Positions 56,640 through 64,000 of a stretch of 64,000 nt of DNA are shown here, one piece after another (position 1 is the stretch's first letter; each line of letters starts with the position of its first letter). The position numbers and the translations under genes are program-made. Source of the DNA: Spongospora subterranea f. sp. subterranea. Its lineage: Eukaryota > Endomyxa: Phytomyxea > Phytomyxea > Plasmodiophorida. Where the stretch lies: positions 162,946 to 226,945 of the forward strand of contig JAUGWO010000009.1 of NCBI GenBank assembly GCA_049724395.1, read 5' to 3'. The notes beneath the pieces are model-generated. The model saw only the letters and a list, made by a program, of their open reading frames with translations, had not been told where the DNA came from and made no database searches.

Positions 56640-57860
56640 TTCACATCACTCATCCTAACAATGATCAACGCGTCCACAGACGGCAGATGAGCGGTGAAAG
56701 GCATAATCCCACACTTTTTCTTGATTAGCCCAGATTGTGGACAACTGCACACATTGTTCGAAAGGAGAGAGGGGAAGGGCACCATATCCCCTGGACGAAG
56801 GAGCTGGGCGTCTTGGTGCATCGTGATCTGTGTGGACCAATGAGCAGGAAGTCACTGCAGGGTAACTGGTATTTTGCTACCTATATTGACGACAATACTA
56901 GCTGGTTCACATGGCGTTTCTGGCCATGAAATCTGAGCAGTTAGACGCATTCCAACCGTTGGGTGCGCTGATGAAGGGGCGAACATCAAATGTGAACGCA
57001 GCGACGACGGTGGCGTGTACGCCCATTGAGTGTCAAGGTTTTCTGAGGAAAGATCTTATTGTAACGAAGAGCACCCAGGACAAATGGCAAAGGCGAGGAA
57101 GAATGAACCGGACGATCGTAAAGATGGCGCGTGGTCCGTTGTTTGACGATGGATACGACCTCATACTGGCAATATACGTGTCAGTTGGCAGTCTACATCA
57201 GGAGCAGAGCATTAACAAAGGCCAATGTGAAGACTGACATCAGAGTTCGACAGCAAATCAAGAGAGTGTCGATTCTTTGGATTTGCGGATGGTGCTAAGG
57301 CGTACGTGTTTGAAGACTTCGAGAAGGTCGAATTCGAAGAGACCCGCACAGCAACAATGAGATGACTGCAGATGACGACGAGGGCGAGGAATTCCTGCCC
57401 GCAAGTGCACAAGAACACGAACTCGAGTGTGAAGATGCAAGACAACGGCGAGATTGCACCCAGGAGAGAAAGAGCAAGCGAGTTAGATGGAAGCCCGCGC
57501 TGTACATGGACGGATACGCCGATTGTGCCTTTACAGATGATAAGGAACTAGCAACACGAGAAGGCCATGGAGATGAAGTAAGGCGCAAGCGGTGGGAGAA
57601 GTCTCTTGTCAAGCGAGCAATCTGAGTGAGTAAGATGGAGTGGATCTCACGAAAGCTCAACGATATGTTGCGGGCACTAAAATGATGGAGATCCGGTACG
57701 ACGACAGGAAAGCCACCAGTGATTTTGTTGGATTTGCCGATCCCGATTTTGCCGGAAACGAATGTGAAGAAGGTGGCAGTTCCGTTTGCTTGAGGTCGTG
57801 GTCGGCCATCAACGCGGGTCTTCTGAACTATATGAGAAGAGTTGATCAATTTAAGAAGTG
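56640..57860 (+). pseudogene. Degenerate copia element (integrase to RNase H)
   Basis: Scattered frames match the better copia copy at 58.8-61.4 kb: ELGVLVHRDLCGPMSRKSLQ then GNWYFATYIDDN near 56800; MNRTIVKMARGPLF near 57110; SKSRECRFFGFADGAKAYVF near 57260; the linker KSKRVRWKPALYMDGYADCA near 57475; and RNase H-like QRYVAGTKMMEIRYDDRKAT then GFADPDFAGN near 57660. Reverse transcriptase is deleted. Many stops. Confidence 0.75.
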
Positions 57861-57885
57861 AAGTTTATTCAGGGATGATTGCCAG

Positions 57886-58010
57886 ATTGCACTTGCCCCC
57901 CCATTGTTGATCCATCAATTGGTCACTGTGAGACAGTCCTCCCCGTCACCAAGCTCGCCGAGCGAAATCATCACTGTCAAGACCGCAGCTCGACGACTCA
58001 ACGGTAATTT
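57886..58010. repeat. Direct repeat, partner at 60947-61095
   Basis: The sequence attgttgatccatcaattgg followed by tgtgagacagt and ctcgacgactcaacggtaat occurs here and at 60947-61095, the second copy with a roughly 25-base insertion. May be a copia long-terminal-repeat piece or the 3' untranslated part of the element. Confidence 0.75.
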
Positions 58011-58680
58011 CACACTCCCACCCGAGCGTACGGGCGTGAACATGAAACTTTTGCGGATCCTGTTAAAAATTACTGGACCAAGTGGCTTAGTCAGTATATC
58101 GGCCGTCATGTCGTCAGACTTGCAATATCGCAGCTGAACCGCGAAGCCATGACGCCTCTTGTGCTGCTGAGCATAACGCCACGTATTCAGCTTCAGTTGT
58201 TGACAGGGACACACACCGTCGCAATCTGCTTGTCCAACTTATCGGACCACCGTTCATCATAAAAATAACTCCCGATGTCGACTTTCGATTCACCTCGCTG
58301 CCGGCATAATCGGCGTCGGCGAACCCAAGAAGATTACTGCTTGATATCTTACCGTCGTACTTGATCCCCATCGACGTAGTACCTGCGACATATCGTAAAA
58401 CTCTCTTGAGTGCCACTACATCTTGCTCACTCGGATTGCTCGTGTGTCGTGAGACTGCTCCCACCGCTTGTGCAATATCTGGTCTTGTTCCCAGCATCAG
58501 GTACATCAGGGATCCAACAGCAGCTGAATAAGGAAAACTTTACTTTGCCGATTGAGTCACTCAAACTTGTCGTTGTGATAATAGATGGAGTGTTCGCTGG
58601 CTTGCAATCTTGCATCTGATACCGGACAAGTATCTCCTTCGCATAGGACTCTTGACTCATGACAATCGAGTTCTTGCCTC
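57915..58680 (-). pseudogene. Copia 3' part, reverse transcriptase end and RNase H
   Basis: Minus strand, from 58660: SQESYAKEILVRYQMQDCKP, then YLMLGTRPDIAQAVGAVSRH, VALKRVLRYVAGTTSMGIKY, LGFADADYAGSEVNRKSTSG, LSTTEAEYVAL, and finally DDMTADILTKPLGPVIF. This is the standard copia RT C-terminal/RNase H order. Two frame changes (near 58510 and 58140) disable it. It lies in opposite orientation to, and just before, the copia 5' part at 58817. Confidence 0.8.
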
Positions 58681-58816
58681 TAGGAATTCCTCGTCCTCGT
58701 CGTCATCCGCTAGCATCTCAACTGGTGTTGTGCGAGTCTCCTTCAATTTTGCATCCCTGAATAAACTTCACTTCTTAAATTGATCAACTCTTCTCATATA
58801 GTTCAGAAGACCCGCG

Positions 58817-60070
58817 TTGATGGCCGACCACGACCTCAAGCAAACGGAACTGCCACCTTCTTCACAGGTTATGGGCCCAGTTCAGAGGCGTGCGTTGGCC
58901 TTCACCGGGCAGAAGTTAAACGGAGAAAATTGGACTTCGTTTAAGTTCGCTTTCCAAGCTCATTTAAGGGGACAACAGCTCCATGACCTTCTGGCGAGTG
59001 ACACGAGCGAAAGCAAGGTTGATGTTGATATGGCCTTTTCAATTTTAGTTCAAGCATTAGAGCCCAATCAGTACGAGCATGTCTACAGAACATCAACCGC
59101 ATGCGCAGCGTGGTCGGCTTTAGTGGACTTCTACGCGTCGAAGAATGCTCAAAACGTCCTGCTATTGACACAAGAATTCCGACAGACGAAGATTTCGGAG
59201 AATGGATCACTATTTGCTCACCTTTCAAAAATGTCTGAACTGTCCAGACGCCTCGGCGAAGCAAGCGGAGCGAGCGTCAGCGACATCGACCTCATGACGA
59301 CCGTGGGTTTTTCGATAATGCATGTTGAAAAATATAGGACAACGGTCGAGGTGATAATGCAAGGATTAGTGTTAACAAAGGCAGAGTTGATGAACCGCCT
59401 GTTGACGGCAGAACAGAGATTGAGTCTCTGTTCCATCCCGGAACCTCAAACAGCTTTTGGTGCAGAAGAAAAGAAGCGCGAGAAACCGAAGAGGAGAGGA
59501 AAGTGTTATAACTGCGGGAAGGCAGGGCATTGGGAACGAGATTGTGGGTTACCCAAGAAGATCAAGAGAGCGAGTGTTGCTTCAGAAGTGATGTTCATGG
59601 CTAGTCACAAGGAGGACGACCAGGACAAGAGTGCCTGGCTGATAGACAGTGGTGCGTCGTCGCACATGATTCACAGACTAGATTCCCTGATGGACTACGA
59701 GATTCTGGTGCCAGTACGACCTGTCACGCTGGGCGATGGCAGACGACTAGAGGCGACACATATGGGCTGCGTAAAGTTGGGAATAGGAAGCAGACTCACT
59801 CATGTCCTGTATGTACCTGGACTGAAACAAAACTTGTTCTCAGTTGCAGCGGCAACCAAGCGTAAAGGGACGGACGTGCAGTTTAAGGGAGATACCGTCA
59901 GATCTCTGTCGATGGCAAGCTGGTCATCATCGGATACCGGAGTAACGGCGTATACAGATTCAAAACACTTCATTCGGAGAAGGTGTACCAGGGGCAAACT
60001 GACGTACGGGATGCATTCGAATTGCACAAGAGGTGCGGTCACGTCAACATGGAAACTCTTCGGAAGATGA
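58817..60070 (+). CDS. Copia gag-protease
   Basis: Starts MMADHDLKQTELPPSSQ. The gag core has ALAFTGQKLNGENWTSFKFA and LLTQEFRQTKISENGSLFAH; the zinc knuckle is CYNCGKAGHWERDC (C-x2-C-x4-H-x4-C); the protease is WLIDSGASSHM, with active-site D-S-G. The frame breaks at about 59899 (a -1/+2 change); the next frame continues to GYRSNGVYRF and the LHKRCGHVN GAG-pre-integrase motif, so the last 55 codons given by this frame are not original. Confidence 0.85.
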   Translation: MMADHDLKQTELPPSSQVMGPVQRRALAFTGQKLNGENWTSFKFAFQAHLRGQQLHDLLASDTSESKVDVDMAFSILVQALEPNQYEHVYRTSTACAAWSALVDFYASKNAQNVLLLTQEFRQTKISENGSLFAHLSKMSELSRRLGEASGASVSDIDLMTTVGFSIMHVEKYRTTVEVIMQGLVLTKAELMNRLLTAEQRLSLCSIPEPQTAFGAEEKKREKPKRRGKCYNCGKAGHWERDCGLPKKIKRASVASEVMFMASHKEDDQDKSAWLIDSGASSHMIHRLDSLMDYEILVPVRPVTLGDGRRLEATHMGCVKLGIGSRLTHVLYVPGLKQNLFSVAAATKRKGTDVQFKGDTVRSLSMASWSSSDTGVTAYTDSKHFIRRRCTRGKLTYGMHSNCTRGAVTSTWKLFGR

Positions 60071-60970
60071 GCGTGAAAGGCATAATCCCACAGTTTTCCA
60101 CGAATAGCCAAGTTGTGCACAATTGCACAGTATGTGCGGGAAGAAAAATGGCGAGGTTGCCAATACCGACGTCCTCAACGACTAAGACGAAGGAGCTAGG
60201 CGATTTGGTGCATAGTGATCTGTGTGGACCAATGAGCAAGAAGTCACTACAGGGTAACTGGTACTTTGCCACTTACAGCGACGACTATACGAACTGGGTT
60301 CATATCGCTTTTCTGGCCAAGAAATCTGAACAGCTCGAAGAATTTCAATCGTTTCGTGCGCTTATGATTGAAGAAACAGTGGGGGGCGAACATCAAATGT
60401 CTTCGCAGCGACGGAGGTGGCGAGTACGCAAGCAACGAATGTCAAGGTTTTCTGAAGAGAAAGGGAATCTTGTGGCAACGTACCGCACCAAGGACTCCTC
60501 AACAAAATGGCAAGGCAGAGAGGATGAACAGAACGATCGTGGAGATGGCGCGATGCCTGTTGTTTGACTCTGGACTACCGACTTCATATTGGGAATACGC
60601 GGTCCGGTTGGCGGCCTACATCAGAAATAGGACAATGACAAAGGTCAATGTGGACGAGAAGTCACCGTATGAACTCATTCACAAGAGGCTACCAAGTCTT
60701 GCAAGTGTGCCACTGTTCGGATCTCTGTGGGAGGTTCATGTTCCAGATTCACATCGAAGCAAGTTCGACAGCAAATCAAGAGAATGCAAGTTCCTTGGAT
60801 TTGCGGATGGTGCTAAGGCGTATGTGTTTGAAGATTTGAGGACGTCGAGAAGGTTTATATCAAGGGACGCAAAATTGAAGGAGACTCGCACAACACCAGT
60901 TGAGATGCTAGCGGATGACGACCTTCTTCACAGGTTATGGGCCCAGATTGCACTTGCCCCCCATTGTTGA
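59950..60970 (+). pseudogene. Copia integrase
   Basis: After LHKRCGHVNMETLRKM come TKELGDLVHSDLCGPMSKKS with the first catalytic Asp, then after a one-base shift near 60366 NIKCLRSDGGGEYASNECQG (second Asp) and TPQQNGKAERMNRTIVEMAR (catalytic Glu), then the C-terminal SKSRECKFLGFADGAKAYVF. The shift at 60366 (ATG ATT GAA read on as TTG AAG) is +1. All three acidic residues are present, so decay is recent. Confidence 0.8.
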
Positions 60971-61095
60971 TCCATCAATTGGTGACTGTGAGACAGTGGC
61001 TGGAAAGTCCGGCCGGACAGCCCTCCCCGTCGCCAAACTCCGCCGAGCGACATCATCACTGTCATGCCCGCAGCTCGACGACTCAACGGTAATTT

Positions 61096-61420
61096 CAACA
61101 ACGAAGTGATTCGAAAGTCGACCTCGGGAGTTATTCTATGGTGAACGGTGACCCGATAAGCTGGGCAGGCAGATTGCAGCGGTTTGTGGCCCTGTCAACA
61201 ACTGAAGCGGAATACGTGGCGTCATGATTTGGCGGCCTGCGTCGGGATAGGGATAGGGGGCTCGAACAGGATGCGCCAACGATTATACATGAGGATAATC
61301 AGGCGGCAATCGCATTCACAGGTACGTTCGAGACTAAGCGTAGGTCAAACAACTACAAAGGAGCAGATGGCGAAAGAGCGATTCAGCAGAGATATTGCAA
61401 GTCTGAAGACATGACTCCCG
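61096..61420 (+). pseudogene. Copia RNase H remnant
   Basis: Frames give RKSTSGVI, GDPISWAGRLQRFVALSTTE then AEYVA, a stop, DAPTIIHEDNQAAIAF and RYCKSEDM. These are the end of copia RNase H, with stops and shifts. Confidence 0.75.
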
Positions 61421-61430
61421 ACACAATGAC

Positions 61431-62091
61431 AACTCCAATTGGTCCAGTAATTGTCGCCAGGCCCCACAACCAATTGATGTGGACGCGCGTACTCCCATGG
61501 ATGGGATTGGTAGAATAACTCTCGTAAATCCAACTTCACCAGGTTTTTGATTCAAATCTCGCTCCACAAAAGTTTTACCAAACGCTGCCTGCGTATATTA
61601 TTTGGCAATCGCAACCACAATTAAATTACTCCCTCATTCCTAGTAAACATTGCCTGAACCAACCCAAATGTAAATATTGTCCAAGGCAATAGAGCCCAAT
61701 TTAGCGGGTGCTATTGCCTTCGATGCTGCAAATAATGATCCGATCAAAGCTGCTCCAGATAGTGTACTTGCATTTTTGTTTACTTTGCGCTTGGCCCGGA
61801 CCTTCAGTTGACGACAAAAAACCCATGGAAATCGTCAGTTGTACGAGATTACTTCGCCTGTCAGACTATAACGAGAGGTTGCAGTTATTTTATGCCAAAC
61901 TTGACTTTATTGTGAGGTCTCTAGAACTCCAAATTCGGTTTCTTTGATGGCACATTCTGATCAGGATCTCAAAGGGCAACAGTTTGATACTAACGACGAT
62001 ACGGTCAGCCGTCTCTGCGAACTTCTACTTGGTTAATAAAGGGGAGAAATATGTCCTCCAATTTAATGAGGCCCAGAACGATGACTCATCA
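61431..62091. other. No confident gene
   Basis: AT-rich sequence with short frames between the copia element and the segmental duplication. Nothing recognised. Confidence 0.4.
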
Positions 62092-63921
62092 ATTTTAAAC
62101 CTTGACAACATGGCTGGCATCAAACAATCTGCAGCTAATACATATTTCATGTTTGCCAGCTGTTGGGAGGTATGTTTGCCAAAAAAGTGCTGATAAAGCC
62201 TTGAAAATCATGATTTAATAATGGATCAAATGCTAAACCGTTGCAAGATGTTCGTCCAGATATACTGGCTAAATTCAAATTTTGTGTTTATGCGGATGAT
62301 TCGCAGCAAATGCTATTCCTGAAACCATCAGCTTTAAACCACGATTTGAACATGAAAAATGTTTCTGGACGAACACATGTTCATTCTAAAATCATGCACT
62401 GACTGTTTCGACTTGTGAACGGCCTCGTGATGACCAAGTTGAAACTTTAAAGGATTGTGATGATAAGACATATTCAAGTGATAATGATGATCTTTTATGC
62501 TTATACGGTAAGGGATGAGAAAGAGGAATGGGGTGGACAATTGATACGAAATAAGGAAGATGAAGAATTAGAACTAGAACTACTGTCAGACAATAGACAA
62601 TGGTGAACACCTTTCACCACTTATCACCGTTATCACAATAAAACGGGTGAACGGATACTTTGATCGTCAATCTCTGGATTTCATCCTACAATCTGGCGCC
62701 ACATTTTAAAAATATCGTGATGTCGTCTGTTAAAGTACAGACGAAATGACCGAAAATGGGAAAACTCATTTGGCATTCTGTTTATTACCAACGAAACTTG
62801 CCAACAAATTTGCGAAGATAAGAAAGTATCCCCGGTTTGTGTTTGACATGGGCCTGAACATTCGACGGTGATGGCGGAAGGGCTGTTGGATATCACAAAG
62901 TCGGCGATATCCCATTTCGTACAATCTCTGATCTGCATCGACGTTAGGGACATAGGACTGCATTTGCTTGAAGAGGCGGTTGGTATAGCACAGAGTATCG
63001 TGTTTAGGCGATGATTTCGGGGGAGAACAATCCTCTTTTGGGTGCACAATCAACAGTCGCATAGCAATGGATGATCGCTTGCCTTCCCCATCACCTATTT
63101 TGACGGCCGCATGGGCGACTTTTCTTGAATCCCAGACATAAAGTTCATCGGTCTGCATGTTCCATCGTGTGTACCAGTCGTTTGATGTAGATTCGGACTT
63201 CAACAGATATTGTTGTCGACCATCCATGTCAGGCGAGGGAGTCATTGTGCGAGTCTCATCGCATTGGTGGGCCGGTGTGAATGCCAATGGCCATGCTTGA
63301 ACAGGTTCAGTTGGTATCCAGATATTCATCGTATAATCGAGGGTCAACATTTCCATTGCGTATTGTTCAACGTTGCCATTGTAGTGTGCCAGTGCAGCGG
63401 CTTTGACATGGTCATTCTTTGCCAAAGACTCCATGATGTCATAAGCCCAATGCTTGTAACGCTGCAACAGGGTGCCAATATCGGCATCCCGAAGCAAATC
63501 GATATGCGCAGATTCGAAATAATCAGTTTTTGAAGAAGCCCCTGAGATACCAAATGGAATGACCATCAAATTGGAATGTTCCTTGAGTATGTCCTCGTAA
63601 AATGCTTCTAGGATTATCTTAGCAAACTCGTTTCTGACTTGAGCGACCGGCAGCAATTTCAACGAGTTAATATTTGTTTTCAGCGGATCCTCCATTCGAT
63701 GAGCATTAAATTTGTTCACCGTTTCCAAAGTTTCAATCCACTTCATAGGTGACGCATTCTTTGTTGGCTCCTCCATTGGAATCACTGTAATATTCTGCTT
63801 AACATACGCCCTAATTATCGTCCCCAGGTAATTTAACAATTCCAGTAGTGACCTTCTTTTCCTGGCAATTGGCCACAAGCCATATCGACTGAAACACAGC
63901 GAACAGGACAATATACGCCAT
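62092..63921. repeat. Segmental duplication, copy 2
   Basis: Same order and orientation as 27583-29551. Left of the oxygenase gene the matching region carries several small indels; identity is highest at 62500-62650 and over the central part of the gene. Immediately upstream of the gene start the two copies cease to match, so the right boundary lies at or near 63925. Confidence 0.85.
62766..63921 (-). CDS. Secreted oxygenase-like protein (CmcJ/2OG-like), copy 2, in-frame TAG
   Basis: Starts MAYIVLFAVFQSIWLVANCQ (signal peptide, as in copy 1). After GDDN the frame meets TAG at 63813-63811; skipping the T continues RAYVKQNITVIPMEEPTKNA and then follows copy 1 to the end. Total 1156 nt, so one base must be lost for an open frame (384 residues). 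The proposed metal-binding AHIDLLRDADIGTL, the IWIPTEPVQAWPLAFTP block and AHAAVKIGDGEGKRSS are intact. The C-terminus (RLYEMGYRRLCDI) is longer than in copy 1. Confidence 0.58.
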
Positions 63922-64000
63922 TCCTCCGTGAGAGTGGCGTAGCTGAAGAAATACGACCAACGGCTCGCCCCGTCACCACCCGGAGTCCACGGACCTTACA

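Larger units (their letters stand above)
57796..58835. repeat. Inverted repeat flanking the reversed copia fragment
   Basis: Bases 57796-57874 are the reverse complement of about 58754-58835 (ttcagaagacccgcgttgat on the right). Both copies are the copia leader and gag start. The reversed RT/RNase H piece is held between them, consistent with an inversion or with two opposed insertions. Confidence 0.85.
58817..61430 (+). mobile_element. Ty1/copia retrotransposon, best copy, internally deleted
   Basis: Order on the plus strand is gag, CCHC zinc knuckle, protease, GAG-pre-integrase, integrase, then a jump to an RNase H remnant. Reverse transcriptase is gone. The jump is at about 60922-60947, where cttcttcacaggttatgggc from the gag start (58859) reappears after the integrase, so the deletion or template switch used leader sequence. 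Long terminal repeats could not be delimited. Confidence 0.85.

Noticed and set aside
1-64000. Euplotes as the source, because of AAA-TAA +1 sites
   Set aside because: Euplotes reads TGA as Cys, but here TGA ends the P5-ATPase, Nudix and secreted genes. Base composition, standard-length intergenic DNA and abundant transposons also do not fit gene-sized macronuclear molecules.
1-64000. CRISPR array or prokaryotic operon structure
   Set aside because: No spaced short direct repeats of that type; genes have introns, and neighbours are not co-directional operons.

Overview
The window is eukaryotic nuclear DNA from a compact genome with many transposon relics. Conserved genes are split by very short introns (32 to about 67 nt, GT...AG, one probable GC...AG). 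TAA and TGA both end genes, tRNA genes are followed by T runs, and most intergenic gaps between cellular genes are short. A stand-alone isocitrate lyase, a DRC12 axonemal protein (hence a flagellated stage), a P5-type ATPase, several secreted Ser/Pro/Ala/Gly-rich repeat proteins and copia, hAT, Harbinger and piggyBac-like remnants suggest a free-living or plant-associated protist. A plasmodiophorid-type rhizarian such as Spongospora would fit, but that is a guess from gene content and not a demonstrated assignment.

Layout. 0-9 kb: 3' end of a branched-chain 2-oxoacid dehydrogenase E2 gene, cytosolic leucyl-tRNA synthetase (convergent), isocitrate lyase (13 exons), and an unknown gene. 9-13.5 kb: a nest of inverted repeats, Harbinger-associated Myb-like fragments, a short hAT element with candidate 8-bp target duplication, and a small MITE-like element. 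13.4-18.7 kb: a secreted repetitive protein (frame broken), small membrane proteins, and proteasome subunit Rpn10. 21.4-26.4 kb: an unknown gene, a WD40 protein, DRC12 and a secreted Gly/Asn/Gln/Pro repeat protein. 26.9-39.3 kb: copia scraps, a secreted oxygenase-like gene inside a segmental duplication, a decayed piggyBac-like transposase, long hairpins, two identical tRNA-Gly(GCC) genes in opposite orientation, and a decayed Harbinger element. 39.5-49.4 kb: small unknown genes, a divergent pair of secreted proteins, and a P5-type ATPase with a signal peptide and Cys-rich ectodomain. 50-56.4 kb: unknown ORFs, a Nudix sugar-nucleotide hydrolase and a secreted Pro/Ala repeat protein. 56.6-61.4 kb: scrambled copia elements. 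62.1-64 kb: the second copy of the oxygenase duplication.

Most interesting signal. At least five otherwise well-conserved coding regions need one base to be skipped (+1) to keep the conserved protein: LeuRS (two sites), isocitrate lyase, Rpn10 and the P5-ATPase. A Ser/Pro-rich secreted protein (two sites), the second oxygenase paralogue and an unknown gene at 34.25 kb show the same direction. Several sites sit at slow or stop codons: AAA-TAA-TGT occurs in both LeuRS and Rpn10, there is AAT-TAG and ACT-TAA, and AGG codons lie at LeuRS, P5-ATPase and possibly two more. For LeuRS, isocitrate lyase, Rpn10, the secreted protein and the oxygenase the spliced exon lengths become multiples of three only after the skipped bases are removed. 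This resembles programmed +1 frameshifting (Euplotes stop-codon shifts; Ty1 at AGG), but assembly indels are the main alternative. A few less conserved loci instead need -1 or +2, so the bias is not absolute.
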